A DNA stretch of 64,000 bases from Gilvibacter sp. SZ-19 (lineage in GTDB: Bacteria; Bacteroidota; Bacteroidia; Flavobacteriales; Flavobacteriaceae), in contig NZ_CP019333.1 of assembly GCF_002163875.1 (NCBI RefSeq), positions 1,990,864 through 2,054,863 of the forward strand. Reading direction: 5' to 3'. Every line of letters starts with the position of its first letter. Within the stretch, counting starts at the first letter, position 1. Made by a program: the position numbers and the translations under genes. The notes under the pieces are model-generated. The model was not told the DNA's origin, searched no databases, and saw nothing but the letters and a program-made list of their open reading frames with translations. Shown here in pieces: positions 7,206-15,842 of this stretch.

Positions 7206-9194
7206 CTATGGTTTAAATAAAGAATCGTCAACGATATTCGGAAGCGTTACTTTGAGTTTTGGCTCTCTGGCCATCTCTGCTTTAATTGCAAATAGAGCTT
7301 CCTCGTTGCGCGCCCAACTGCGTCTTGCAATTCCGTTATTTACATCCCAGAAAAGCATCTGTCTCAGACGGGTATGCGCTTCTTTAGAACCATCAAGAAC
7401 CATACCAAATCCGCCGTTAATAACCTCTCCCCAGCCAACTCCACCACCGTTGTGAATGCTCACCCAGGTAGCACCTCTAAAGCTGTCTCCAATTACATTG
7501 TGAATAGCCATATCTGCCGTAAAGCTACTTCCGTCATAAATGTTCGAGGTCTCTCGATAGGGAGAATCGGTGCCAGAAACATCGTGATGATCTCTTCCAA
7601 GAATAACTGGACCGAGTTCGCCATTGGCGATGGCTTTGTTAAAAGCTTCTGCTATTGCGATACGCCCTTGAGAGTCGGCATAGAGGATTCGTGCTTGAGA
7701 ACCCACTACCAGTTTGTTCTCTTGAGCCCCTCTGATCCACTGGATATTGTCTGCCATTTGCTGGCGGATCTCCTCAGGCGCATTTTCCATTAGTCCTTCT
7801 AGTACTTCTAGAGCCAAAGCGTCTGTTTTAGCAAGGTCGTCTGGGTCGCCGCTGGCACATACCCAACGGAAGGGTCCAAAGCCATAATCAAAACACATAG
7901 GGCCCATTATATCCTGTACATAACTCGGATAAATGAATTCACGTGCCGGATTTTCGGTATCTAAGATAGCCGCACCGGCTCTAGAGGCTTCCAATAGAAA
8001 AGCGTTGCCGTAGTCAAAGAAATAGGTGCCTCTTGCTGTGTGTTTGTTTATGGCAGCAGCATGTCGCTTAAGGCTTTGTTGCACCTGTGCCTTGAATTTG
8101 TCTGGCTGCTCTGCCATCATGGTGTTAGCAGCTTCAAAAGAAAGTCCAACAGGGTAATAACCTCCTGCCCAAGGATTGTGCAGTGAGGTCTGATCGCTCC
8201 CCAGATCTACTTGTATTCCGTCGGCATCAAATCGTTCCCAAACTTCAACTACATTACCGGCATAGGCAATAGAGACTGTTTCTTTTGCTGCTTTTGCAGC
8301 TTTTACGCGTTCGCTTAAAACATCCAGATCACTGATCACTTCGTCAACCCATCCTTGGCTATGGCGAGTATGGATCGCTTTCGGATTGACTTCCGCACAA
8401 ACAGTAACGCAACCGGCTATATTTCCTGCCTTGGGTTGGGCTCCACTCATACCTCCAAGTCCAGAAGTTAAAAAGAGCCCACCTTTGGGGGTCTTGCCAA
8501 TTTTACGGAATCCGTTAAGCACCGTAATGGTAGTTCCGTGCACAATTCCTTGCGGCCCGATATACATATAACTACCCGCAGTCATTTGTCCGTATTGGGT
8601 AACCCCTAAGGCGTTGAATCGTTCCCAATCGTCCGGTTTGGAATAATTCGGAATCATCATACCATTGGTAACTACCACGCGGGGAGCATTCTCATGCGAA
8701 GGGAAAAGGCCCATTGGGTGTCCGGAATACATAACCAGCGTTTGCTCGTCGGTCATTTGGGCCAAATACTGCATAGTGAGTAGGTACTGTGCCCAGTTTT
8801 GAAAAACCCCACCATTACCTCCGTAGGTAATAAGTTCATGCGGATGCTGTGCTACGGCTGGGTCCAAATTATTTTGGATCATCAGCATAATGGAGCGCGC
8901 TTGCAAAGAATTACCAGGGTACTCATCTACAGCTCTTGCGTGCATGGTGTAGTCTGGTCGGAATCGGTACATATAAATGCGGCCGTAGGTTTCCAATTCT
9001 TCTCTGAACTCTGGTAGTAATACTTCGTGATGCTTCGGATCAAAATAACGAAGCGCATTTCTCAAGGCTAATTCTTGCTCGTAAGCACTTAAAATGGCCT
9101 TGCGTTTTGGCGCGTGATTTACAGCCGGGTCATAAGGCTTTAGCGGAGGTAATTTATCTGGGATGCCCTGAAGTATTGCTTCTTTAAAACTCAT
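7206..9194 (-). CDS. hutU: Urocanate hydratase
   Basis: A 662-residue urocanase, which converts urocanate to imidazolone propionate in histidine breakdown, using tightly bound NAD+. Recognisable segments are Y-G-G-N-G-G-V-F-Q-N-W near the N-terminus, the Gly-rich G-L-G-G-M-S-G-A-Q-P-K-A, and the C-terminal D-V-S-G-T-D-S-P-Y-R-E-T and H-N-G-G-G-V-G-W-G-E blocks. The length is above the roughly 560 of the classical enzyme and fits the longer form found in Bacteroidota. I chose ATG 9194; it overlaps the stop of the DUF5522 gene as ATGA. No other hut gene lies in the window, so the pathway must be completed elsewhere. Confidence 0.93.
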   Translation of the reverse strand: MSFKEAILQGIPDKLPPLKPYDPAVNHAPKRKAILSAYEQELALRNALRYFDPKHHEVLLPEFREELETYGRIYMYRFRPDYTMHARAVDEYPGNSLQARSIMLMIQNNLDPAVAQHPHELITYGGNGGVFQNWAQYLLTMQYLAQMTDEQTLVMYSGHPMGLFPSHENAPRVVVTNGMMIPNYSKPDDWERFNALGVTQYGQMTAGSYMYIGPQGIVHGTTITVLNGFRKIGKTPKGGLFLTSGLGGMSGAQPKAGNIAGCVTVCAEVNPKAIHTRHSQGWVDEVISDLDVLSERVKAAKAAKETVSIAYAGNVVEVWERFDADGIQVDLGSDQTSLHNPWAGGYYPVGLSFEAANTMMAEQPDKFKAQVQQSLKRHAAAINKHTARGTYFFDYGNAFLLEASRAGAAILDTENPAREFIYPSYVQDIMGPMCFDYGFGPFRWVCASGDPDDLAKTDALALEVLEGLMENAPEEIRQQMADNIQWIRGAQENKLVVGSQARILYADSQGRIAIAEAFNKAIANGELGPVILGRDHHDVSGTDSPYRETSNIYDGSSFTADMAIHNVIGDSFRGATWVSIHNGGGVGWGEVINGGFGMVLDGSKEAHTRLRQMLFWDVNNGIARRSWARNEEALFAIKAEMAREPKLKVTLPNIVDDSLFKP

Positions 9195-9373
9195 GAGTTG
9201 CGTTTGGATTGGGAGTTGGTCTTTTTGTCGTAGCCGTAAGGGCAATGCCTGCAGCCACTTTCACAGCAATAACCTCGCTTTAAATGGTATTGCTCGGTAA
9301 AACATTTATAGCCTTCCGGAGTTAGATAATAATCGCCGGGTTCCAATGGGATTCTTTTTCCGAATGTGCTCAT
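9191..9373 (-). CDS. DUF5522 family small Cys-rich protein
   Basis: A 60-residue protein with a G-Y-K-C-F-T-E-Q-Y-H-L-K-R-G-Y-C-C-E-S-G-C-R-H-C-P-type core (residues about 22-46), the hallmark of DUF5522. The clustered Cys and His residues suggest a zinc site. Function unknown. It precedes hutU with a 4-base ATGA overlap and is probably translated together with it. A TAnnTTTG-like -7 element occurs on the minus strand at about 9379-9386 (TATTTTTG), but I see no well-spaced -33 element. Confidence 0.8.
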   Translation of the reverse strand: MSTFGKRIPLEPGDYYLTPEGYKCFTEQYHLKRGYCCESGCRHCPYGYDKKTNSQSKRNS

Positions 9374-9406
9374 AGTGCAAAAATACTATTTTCTTACCTT
9401 GAGCGC

Positions 9407-9733
9407 ATGATAGTGCTGGTAAATAGACACCTCTTGCCAAAAGGTACCTACGGAATGACCTTATGGCCATTTATCTTATTGCGCAGCGAACAATTGAAAC
9501 GCGATGCCGTATTGATGAATCACGAAAGGATCCATTTAAGACAGCAGCTGCAGATGCTCATCTTACCTTTTTATCTGTGGTATATCACTGAGTTTTTCTT
9601 TCGATGGCTGCAGCATGGAAACAGAAAAAAGGCCTACAGCAATCTGTCAATGGAACGAGAGGCTTACGCCAATGATACTGACTTGGATTATCTGCAGACC
9701 TTTCGGTTCTGGGCATTTTTAAGGTATTTATAA
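9407..9733 (+). CDS. Small membrane-associated protein with an HExxH motif
   Basis: A 108-residue protein I cannot name. It contains N-H-E-R-I-H near residue 45, matching the HExxH zinc-binding signature of gluzincin metalloproteases, and a later acidic helix (M-E-R-E-A-Y-A-N, about 80) that could give the third ligand. A hydrophobic stretch, L-I-L-P-F-Y-L-W-Y-I-T-E-F-F-F, follows directly after HExxH and probably lies in or on the membrane. The arrangement recalls the M56/BlaR1 peptidase core in miniature. It has no signal peptide. It is divergent from the DUF5522 gene, so the 33-bp spacer must hold both promoters. Protease activity is inference only. Confidence 0.7.
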   Translation: MIVLVNRHLLPKGTYGMTLWPFILLRSEQLKRDAVLMNHERIHLRQQLQMLILPFYLWYITEFFFRWLQHGNRKKAYSNLSMEREAYANDTDLDYLQTFRFWAFLRYL

Positions 9734-9812
9734 ATGCGCCGTGGCTGGGGGTGAAGGTCTTACTGCGGATTGTAACAACAGCGCAACCTTACCACTGACG
9801 CACATTATACAA

Positions 9813-10274
9813 CTATAGCGCTCCCGAGATGTTGGTAACAAACCAACGGGAATCTACAGCACTGTAAATAAGGGTCACGGTAGCGAATTGCCCTTCCAAT
9901 ACTAAATCATCGGCTCCAGGGCAAAGAATTCGCTGGTCGGGGGTGGACGCGGTGTTATGTCTTATGGTCATGATCTCCTCCGTTGTGTTGATCAAGGTGA
10001 TCATTTGACCATCGGCACTCTCTACCGGCATTAAACCAGAAACTTTAAAGCTGTTCGTAGGACCTTCAATTCGGTATACAGACAGGGGGGAATCTCCAAG
10101 GTCAATATTGTTGTTATTGCCATTGGTCATCGATAAAGTACCGGCGCGCAGCGAGAGCGAACCATTAACGTCTAAGGTAGTTGTGGGATCAGTAGTGTTA
10201 ATTCCCACTTGTCCGTAAGCAGCGACGCTGAACATGCTTATCAGAACAATCTGAATAAATAGTGTAGTTTTCAT
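9813..10274 (-). CDS. Secreted hypothetical protein with a G-I-N-T-T-D-P leader motif
   Basis: A 153-residue protein with a clear Sec signal peptide (cleavage near A-A-Y-G-Q, about residue 21). The mature protein opens with V-G-I-N-T-T-D-P-T-T-T-L-D-V-N-G, a phrase repeatedly seen at the start of Bacteroidota surface proteins that resemble phage tail-fibre collars. The rest is beta-rich, with no membrane segment and no T9SS tail. Function unknown. It is monocistronic and transcribed away from the PLP gene. Confidence 0.7.
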   Translation of the reverse strand: MKTTLFIQIVLISMFSVAAYGQVGINTTDPTTTLDVNGSLSLRAGTLSMTNGNNNNIDLGDSPLSVYRIEGPTNSFKVSGLMPVESADGQMITLINTTEEIMTIRHNTASTPDQRILCPGADDLVLEGQFATVTLIYSAVDSRWFVTNISGAL

Positions 10275-10413
10275 AGGTATAAAAAATTTTGTGAGCTGGG
10301 TTTCACAAGATTATTTGAAGCAAAACTACCTGAGAAGCAGCATTTTGTAGGACGATTTTAGATAGATGGTAAATTGTTGTCGGTGAATGGTGTATTTTCG
10401 TTCGGTAAATGAT

Positions 10414-11319
10414 ATGTCAGCTGTAGGAACACAAATAACACCCTTAAAAAGCTTTGAGAACGGTTGCCAATTGGACTTGCTTCGCGAGGATCTAATAGGA
10501 GGAGCCGTGCAGGGTAATAAGTACAGAAAGCTCTATTACAATCTCCTAGAAGCAAAGCGCGTAGAGGCCAAAACCCTCTTAACTTTTGGCGGAGCATATA
10601 GCAATCATATTGCGGCAGTTGCGGCTGCTGCTCAGCAGTTTGGTTTCAAGGCAATAGGATACATCCGAGGCGATGAGCTGGCGACTAAATGGAAGAATAA
10701 CCCATCTTTGTTTCAAGCTGCTCAGCGCGGAATGGAGTTTCGTTTTATTTCTAGAAGTGACTATCGCCAGCGCAATGAGGCCGAGTTTTTAGAGCAGCTT
10801 CAAAGTGAATATCCGCAGGCTTACATCATTCCAGAAGGCGGAACAAATGCTCTTGCCCTAAAGGGATGCGCAGAGATTTTGGGAGCACATACCGCTGTAT
10901 ACGATTATATCTGTGTTCCTGTTGGTACAGGAGGAACAATAGCCGGAATGAGTCATTCTGCCCAGGCGCATCAGCACTTGATAGGTTTCTCCGCATTGCA
11001 AGGCGATTTTTTAAAGCGGGAGATTGCTAGATTGACTCCAGCAACCAACTGGTCGCTCAATGCCGATTTTGCCTTTGGTGGTTACGGGAAAATAAATGCA
11101 GCGCTGATCACGTTTATTAATCAGTTCAACAAAGAGTACGGAATTGCCCTAGATCCTGTCTATACCGGCAAAATGCTCTACGGTCTTTTTGCCCTGTTAA
11201 AAGCCTCGAAATTTCCTGAAAATTCTCGTATTTTAGCCGTGCATACCGGAGGCTTGCAAGGCATAGCAGGAATGCGACAAAAAATTGCCCAAAAAGGCCT
11301 TCCGCCGCTCGAAATCTAA
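10414..11319 (+). CDS. PLP-dependent ACC deaminase / D-cysteine desulfhydrase family protein
   Basis: A 301-residue fold-type II PLP enzyme. The PLP lysine is in the G-N-K-Y-R-K block (about residue 37-42), followed by F-G-G-A-Y-S-N-H and the phosphate-binding V-P-V-G-T-G-G-T-I-A-G. These mark the 1-aminocyclopropane-1-carboxylate deaminase/D-cysteine desulfhydrase family. Sequence alone does not separate the two activities; in bacteria that do not meet plant ACC, D-cysteine desulfhydrase is more likely. ATG 10414 is preferred over the 10387 start because a possible -7 element (TATTTTCG, 10393-10400) lies just upstream. The glucosaminidase gene follows three bases later. Confidence 0.85.
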   Translation: MSAVGTQITPLKSFENGCQLDLLREDLIGGAVQGNKYRKLYYNLLEAKRVEAKTLLTFGGAYSNHIAAVAAAAQQFGFKAIGYIRGDELATKWKNNPSLFQAAQRGMEFRFISRSDYRQRNEAEFLEQLQSEYPQAYIIPEGGTNALALKGCAEILGAHTAVYDYICVPVGTGGTIAGMSHSAQAHQHLIGFSALQGDFLKREIARLTPATNWSLNADFAFGGYGKINAALITFINQFNKEYGIALDPVYTGKMLYGLFALLKASKFPENSRILAVHTGGLQGIAGMRQKIAQKGLPPLEI

Positions 11320-11322
11320 GCT

Positions 11323-12180
11323 ATGGTTATCCGCATATTTGCCTTACTATTTACCTTTGGATTGTTGCTGAGTTCTTGTGGTACAAAAAAGAAAACGACG
11401 CAAAGGCGTACTACTTCTAGAACCACCAAGACAGCCGATCCAAAGCCGAGAACAGACACTCAAACCACTACAAACTCTGGAACAACCGACCAGCAAGACC
11501 TTCCAGATACAACCAAAGCAACTCCAAAAGAACTCAGCTATCAAGAAGCTGTGGCCTGGTATATCGAAACCTTTAGCCAGGTAGCTATGGACGAGATGGT
11601 TCTTTACAAGATTCCGGCAAGTGTCACCATGGCGCAAGGAATTTTAGAATCCGGCGCAGGGAGGAGCGATCTTACCCAAAGAGCCAACAATCATTTCGGA
11701 ATTAAATGTCATACCGAATGGACAGGTGAGCGCGTGTATCACGACGATGACGCCTTACAAGAGTGCTTTAGAAAATATATCGACGCCAAATATTCCTTTA
11801 GAGATCACTCCTTGTTCTTAACGCAGCGCAGGAGATACAGTGGTCTTTTTGACTTGGCCATAGACGATTACAAAGGCTGGGCACGCGGACTTAAAAAAGC
11901 GGGTTACGCTACAGATCCAAAATATCCCAATAAGCTCATCAGTATCATTGAGCGCTATGAGCTTTATAAGCTGGATGAGCAAGTATTGGACGGCGGAGCC
12001 GTTTCTCGCAGTTCAAACAGCGCTGTGGCAGCTACAACCTACGTTGTTAAAAAGGGAGATACTTTATACAGCATTGCTCGTAGACACAACTTAAGCGTAG
12101 ACGTTTTAAAAGCCAAGAATGGCCTTACTTCTAATACGATCTCTATTGGACAAACACTAGATGTCGGATCTGAAAACTAA
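11323..12180 (+). CDS. Glucosaminidase lipoprotein with C-terminal LysM domain
   Basis: A 285-residue lipoprotein with lipobox L-L-S-S-C at about residue 20 and a Thr/Lys-rich tether (about 22-70). A glucosaminidase domain (about 75-215) contains M-A-Q-G-I-L-E-S-G-A-G, whose Glu is the catalytic acid, and N-N-H-F-G-I-K-C. A LysM module (Y-V-V-K-K-G-D-T-L-Y-S-I-A-R-R, about 240-283) is C-terminal. It should cut the N-acetylglucosaminyl bond of peptidoglycan in the periplasm. This architecture is common in Bacteroidota. It lies between the PLP gene and hemL with very short gaps, so the three are likely one transcript. Confidence 0.9.
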   Translation: MVIRIFALLFTFGLLLSSCGTKKKTTQRRTTSRTTKTADPKPRTDTQTTTNSGTTDQQDLPDTTKATPKELSYQEAVAWYIETFSQVAMDEMVLYKIPASVTMAQGILESGAGRSDLTQRANNHFGIKCHTEWTGERVYHDDDALQECFRKYIDAKYSFRDHSLFLTQRRRYSGLFDLAIDDYKGWARGLKKAGYATDPKYPNKLISIIERYELYKLDEQVLDGGAVSRSSNSAVAATTYVVKKGDTLYSIARRHNLSVDVLKAKNGLTSNTISIGQTLDVGSEN

Positions 12181-12186
12181 ATTGTA

Positions 12187-13476
12187 ATGATATACCAACG
12201 CAGTAGTGCCTTATTTGCAGAGGCCACGCAATATATTCCCGGAGGAGTTAACTCTCCGGTAAGAGCTTTTAATGCCGTGGGTGGCGATCCGATCTTTGTG
12301 AAACGGGCTCAAGGAGCCTATCTCTACGCTGAGGACGGAAACACGCTGATCGACTATATCAGTTCATGGGGTCCTATGATCCTTGGGCATGCTTATAAAC
12401 CTGTTATTGACGCTATAAAAGAACGCGCAGACAAGGGTACTTCTTATGGTATGCCTACAGAGCTAGAAACGGAGATCGCGCGTTTGGCTGTAAAGATGGT
12501 CCCGGGTATCGATAAGATTCGCTTTGTGAATAGTGGAACCGAAGCTTGTATGAGTGCCATTAGACTCGCCCGTGGCTATACAGGAAGAGAAAAGATCATC
12601 AAGTTTGCGGGGTGTTATCACGGACATAGTGATTCCTTTTTGATCCAAGCAGGGAGTGGCGCTGTAACCTTTGGCAACCCTAATAGCCCAGGAGTTACTC
12701 AGGGGACAGCAAAAGATACTTTGCTGGCTCGTTATAACGATCTGCAACAAGTTAAAGACATTATTGCCGCCAATCCTGGAGAGATAGCGGCCATCATTTT
12801 AGAACCGGTAGCAGGAAACATGGGGTGTATTCTCCCTGCGGATGGATTTTTGGAACGATTGAGAAGTCTGTGTGATCAACACGAGATAGTTCTCATATTC
12901 GATGAGGTCATGACGGGATTCCGTTTGGCTGCAGGTGGCGTACAAGAGCTTATGGGAATACAGGCAGATCTAGTAACCTTTGGTAAAGTAATTGGTGGCG
13001 GTTTACCCGTTGGAGCTTTTGCGGGTCCAGCGCGTATAATGAGTCATTTGGCACCAGAAGGACCTGTTTATCAAGCGGGGACTTTGAGTGGAAATCCACT
13101 AGCAATGGCCGCCGGACTCAGCATGCTCACAACTTTAGATAACCATCCAGAAGTCTTTGCTAGTTTGAACGAGAAGACAGCTTATTTGCATCAAGGGCTG
13201 GAAGCAGGTTTAAAAGAAAGTGGTCTGGACTACACCATAAATCGTATAGGGTCTATGATCTCTGTGCATTTCACTGCCGATCCGGTGGTAGATTTTGAAT
13301 CCGCAGCAAAAGGGAACAACGACAACTTTAAAAAGTACTTTCACAGCATGTTGCGTCAAGGGATCTACTTGCCGCCATCTGCTTTTGAGAGTTGGTTCTT
13401 AAACGATGCGCTCTCCTACGAGGATATCGATAAAACTGTAGCCGCATCTAATAAGGCACTTAAAGAATTGGCATAA
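12187..13476 (+). CDS. hemL: Glutamate-1-semialdehyde 2,1-aminomutase
   Basis: A 429-residue class-III aminotransferase that turns glutamate-1-semialdehyde into 5-aminolevulinate in the C5 haem pathway. The family start [11 protein letters not shown] and the PLP lysine Lys267 in [13 protein letters not shown] distinguish it from other class-III enzymes. Full length, with no missing motif. It starts six bases after the glucosaminidase stop and ends in a strong terminator that overlaps its last bases. Confidence 0.95.
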   Translation: MIYQRSSALFAEATQYIPGGVNSPVRAFNAVGGDPIFVKRAQGAYLYAEDGNTLIDYISSWGPMILGHAYKPVIDAIKERADKGTSYGMPTELETEIARLAVKMVPGIDKIRFVNSGTEACMSAIRLARGYTGREKIIKFAGCYHGHSDSFLIQAGSGAVTFGNPNSPGVTQGTAKDTLLARYNDLQQVKDIIAANPGEIAAIILEPVAGNMGCILPADGFLERLRSLCDQHEIVLIFDEVMTGFRLAAGGVQELMGIQADLVTFGKVIGGGLPVGAFAGPARIMSHLAPEGPVYQAGTLSGNPLAMAAGLSMLTTLDNHPEVFASLNEKTAYLHQGLEAGLKESGLDYTINRIGSMISVHFTADPVVDFESAAKGNNDNFKKYFHSMLRQGIYLPPSAFESWFLNDALSYEDIDKTVAASNKALKELA

Positions 13477-13477
13477 A

Positions 13478-13504
13478 AAAAGCGCTCCTTTAAAGAGCGC
13501 TTTT
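13478..13504. terminator. Intrinsic terminator after hemL
   Basis: AAAAGCGCTC (13478-13487) pairs perfectly with GAGCGCTTTT (13495-13504), beginning one base after the hemL stop. The A-run on the left makes it usable for the convergent small gene at 13525 as well. Confidence 0.88.
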
Positions 13505-13524
13505 ACTTTATATATCTGAAGTGT

Positions 13525-13869
13525 TTACTGCTTGCGCAACCACTTTTTGTATTGCTTTTCGGTAAGAGTAGCCTTCATTTCGTTGTTGAAGTTCTCTTCT
13601 AACTTACGGGCCACATGGCTTACGTTCGGATTGTTAGGATCTTTCCCTTTTACGCTTTTTCTGTATTCTACTTCGCGTTTAACAAGGGCGCGAAACAATG
13701 TACGCTCTTGCTCGTCTGTAAGGTCAAGGTCTTTATCCAGCTTTTCTAATTCTGCTTTGGCCACAACATCTGGCTTATCTCCACTTTCAGAAAGGGTTTG
13801 TGCTTGTGTGTTTTGCGAAAACAACCCGAAGACCAAAGTCAAAAGTGCTAATTTGAAAAAACTTTTCAT
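13525..13869 (-). CDS. Periplasmic small helical protein (Spy/CpxP-like?)
   Basis: A 114-residue secreted protein: signal peptide to about residue 23 (T-Q-A-Q), then a highly charged helical chain with D-L-T-D-E-Q-E and A-T-L-T-E-K-Q-Y-K-K-W near the C-terminus. The LTxxQ-like repeats resemble periplasmic chaperones of the Spy/CpxP group. A similar gene lies just upstream on the same strand (14052-14504), so they may be diverged paralogues. The role in envelope stress is inferred from the resemblance only. Confidence 0.68.
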   Translation of the reverse strand: MKSFFKLALLTLVFGLFSQNTQAQTLSESGDKPDVVAKAELEKLDKDLDLTDEQERTLFRALVKREVEYRKSVKGKDPNNPNVSHVARKLEENFNNEMKATLTEKQYKKWLRKQ

Positions 13870-13986
13870 GTTCTAATTTTTTGTTTAGTTCCTGCGGGAC
13901 TCTTTAGGGTGTTGTCTGTTCTCCAAAGCGACTCGCAGCGTACTAATGTACTAAATATTTACTTACCTAAAAGCGATAACAAGAAT

Positions 13987-14025
13987 AAAGCCAAAAACAC
14001 GTTTTTAATCCGTTTTTTTGGCTTT
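13987..14025 (-). terminator. Putative terminator after the 14052-14504 gene
   Basis: AAAGCCAAAAA (13987-13997) and TTTTTGGCTTT (14015-14025) form an 11-bp stem with a 17-base loop. It begins 27 bases beyond the stop of the minus-strand gene. The AT-rich stem and large loop make it weaker than the others in this window. Confidence 0.5.
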
Positions 14026-14051
14026 TTCAACTATCAATCAACTGTTAAAAT

Positions 14052-14504
14052 TTACTTTCTACGGCCCTGTCTGCCTTTCTTTCGCCCTTTTCTGTGGTGT
14101 TGCATGCGCTGCCATTTTTCGAATTGCTGGTCAGAGAGTATTGCTTTGATCTCAGACTTAATAGCGATCTTTTTATCAAGTGCGGCATCCATCTGCTCAA
14201 AGCGCTGATCTGGGGTTAGCTTTTGGGTCTCATTGGCTGCTTTTCGAGCTTCGCGTTCTGCAAGCATGGCTTTTTTGTCCTGAGCAATTGTTGTCTGTAC
14301 TTTGAGCATTTCTTGTTGCTGAGCGGCATTGAGATCTAAGGCCAAGGTGAGCTTCTTGGTCTCTAGTTGTGCAAGCTGGTCTGCACTTAATTCTTTAAGG
14401 AGTTCTGCTCTATGACCGTCTTGCTTGTGGTGACCTCGGCCTCCGTGCTGTGCAAAGGCGACAGAACTGGTTAGGGCAAGCATAAGTATCAAAATTTTCT
14501 TCAT
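14052..14504 (-). CDS. Spy/CpxP-like periplasmic LTxxQ protein
   Basis: A 150-residue secreted protein with signal peptide ending A-F-A-Q (about 19), a His-rich stretch (G-G-R-G-H-H-K-Q-D-G-H), two L-x-x-x-Q-x-x-x-L-type helices (L-S-A-D-Q-L-A-Q-L; L-T-P-D-Q-R-F-E-Q-M), I-L-S-D-Q-Q-F-E-K-W, and a strongly basic tail (H-H-R-K-G-R-K-K-G-R-Q-G-R-R-K). The pattern is that of the Spy/CpxP/CnrR-like group, which act as periplasmic chaperones or metal/stress sensors. The His-rich N-terminus could bind metal. Function here is unproven. Confidence 0.75.
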   Translation of the reverse strand: MKKILILMLALTSSVAFAQHGGRGHHKQDGHRAELLKELSADQLAQLETKKLTLALDLNAAQQQEMLKVQTTIAQDKKAMLAEREARKAANETQKLTPDQRFEQMDAALDKKIAIKSEIKAILSDQQFEKWQRMQHHRKGRKKGRQGRRK

Positions 14505-14693
14505 CTGTTCTAAAGTTTTAATGTTTTGTTTGCCTTTAAGACTTTAGAAAATGAGGAGCGTTTAATTCGTATGGGAATTCTTAACACTTATTAACTTTAA
14601 AAGCTTAGAAGGTTACCTACTGAAGTTCTTTGATCTTGTTGGATACGCTGCTTAAGTCTCAGATGAGTTCCAATTTTCACCTAGACATGTCTA

Positions 14694-15752
14694 CTATTCA
14701 ACAAAGTATTTTAGAATCTCTCCAGAACGTGAGATCCCGACAAACATAGTTTTGGCGTCAGTTATATGAATGGTTATATAACTGGATAAAGGATCCGATA
14801 AAGGCTCCAAGGTTTCTACAAGCATCCAACTCGCTGTTTCCTGGACATAGAGGTAGAGTTGCCAACGTTCAGATCCTGCCTCTTCATCAAAAAACACTAC
14901 AGAAATGTCACCGAGCGCATTGACGTCAAAAGTAAAAGGCACCGCACTAGCAGAAAGCTCTAAAGGCATTTCTACGTTTGCAGAACCGTCTGGGAATTCA
15001 AAAAACCCTTCGCGAGCTATCACATACTCAAACAAGGACGGCATACTATCAAAGCTGCTCCAGTTACCACCTCCATCACTAGTGACCAGTAGTTCTTCAT
15101 CTGTTCTAACGAGGCCGTTCAAACGGTCTTCAAAATAATACTCTTCTATAGGCAGGCTAGTGGTAAGAATTAGGTTCCAATTGTCACCTGCATTCACCGT
15201 GCTATACAGCTCCATGAATTCACAGCGGTCCTGTACAAATCCGTTTACTTCATCAACGAACTGTATATATCCGGTATTTATCGCACCATCACAAAGGAAT
15301 TCCAAAGGGCGCTCAATATTGTTCCAAGAGTCTCCTCCGTTGGTTGTTTTTAAAATACCATCGTAGGTATTTAGGAACAATAGATTTTCTGATAAGGCTA
15401 TGAGCTTACCGGTAATGTCTTGATTGATCAAATACTCCCAAGTCTGTCCGCCATCTATGGTTTTATACACATAAACTCCAGTAACAGCATAACCAATATT
15501 TTCATCTAGAAAGATCAGTTGACTTATGGAACAAAAAGGAAGCTCACACAGATCAAAGGTCACACTTACGCGTATGCCTGTAAACTGCAAATCCCCATCT
15601 CCACCACCAGCTGTGGTGTCGTCGGTTGGGTCCACAGTATCATCTGTGGTTTGCTCTGTGTCGTCTGTCGGATCGGTCTCGTTAGAGCAGCTGTGTAGCC
15701 CAGGCAGCATCAGCAAAAACAAAAACAGTCCTGCTAATTGTATCTTTTTCAT
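14694..15752 (-). CDS. Lipoprotein with sialidase/YCF48-like propeller repeats
   Basis: A 352-residue lipoprotein with lipobox L-H-S-C at about residue 22, then an Asp/Thr-rich tether (about 25-55: D-P-T-D-D-T-E-Q and similar). The globular part has recurring G-Y-A-V...K-T-I-D-G-G-Q-T-W-E and K-T-T-N-G-G-D-S-W-N blades, the hallmark of BNR/YCF48-type beta-propellers. It is probably exposed on the cell surface or in the periplasm; ligand unknown. The tether resembles that of the neighbouring cytochrome lipoprotein. The preceding gene ends at the terminator at 15797-15822, so this one has its own promoter. Confidence 0.75.
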   Translation of the reverse strand: MKKIQLAGLFLFLLMLPGLHSCSNETDPTDDTEQTTDDTVDPTDDTTAGGGDGDLQFTGIRVSVTFDLCELPFCSISQLIFLDENIGYAVTGVYVYKTIDGGQTWEYLINQDITGKLIALSENLLFLNTYDGILKTTNGGDSWNNIERPLEFLCDGAINTGYIQFVDEVNGFVQDRCEFMELYSTVNAGDNWNLILTTSLPIEEYYFEDRLNGLVRTDEELLVTSDGGGNWSSFDSMPSLFEYVIAREGFFEFPDGSANVEMPLELSASAVPFTFDVNALGDISVVFFDEEAGSERWQLYLYVQETASWMLVETLEPLSDPLSSYITIHITDAKTMFVGISRSGEILKYFVE

Positions 15753-15796
15753 AGGATTAGTTGATAAAATCTTAAGGAAGGTACAAAAATTTGGAC

Positions 15797-15822
15797 ATAA
15801 AAAACCGCCTCGGGAGGCGGTT
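15797..15822 (-). terminator. Intrinsic terminator after the cytochrome lipoprotein gene
   Basis: AACCGCCT (15803-15810) pairs with AGGCGGTT (15815-15822) around CGGG. Read on the minus strand it is followed by a T6 run, 20 bases past the stop at 15843. Confidence 0.88.
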
Positions 15823-15842
15823 CATAAATCTTTGTGATTCCT

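Noticed and set aside
10358-10597. 79-residue minus-strand frame over the PLP gene start
   Set aside because: Opposes a well-supported gene and looks like chance coding.
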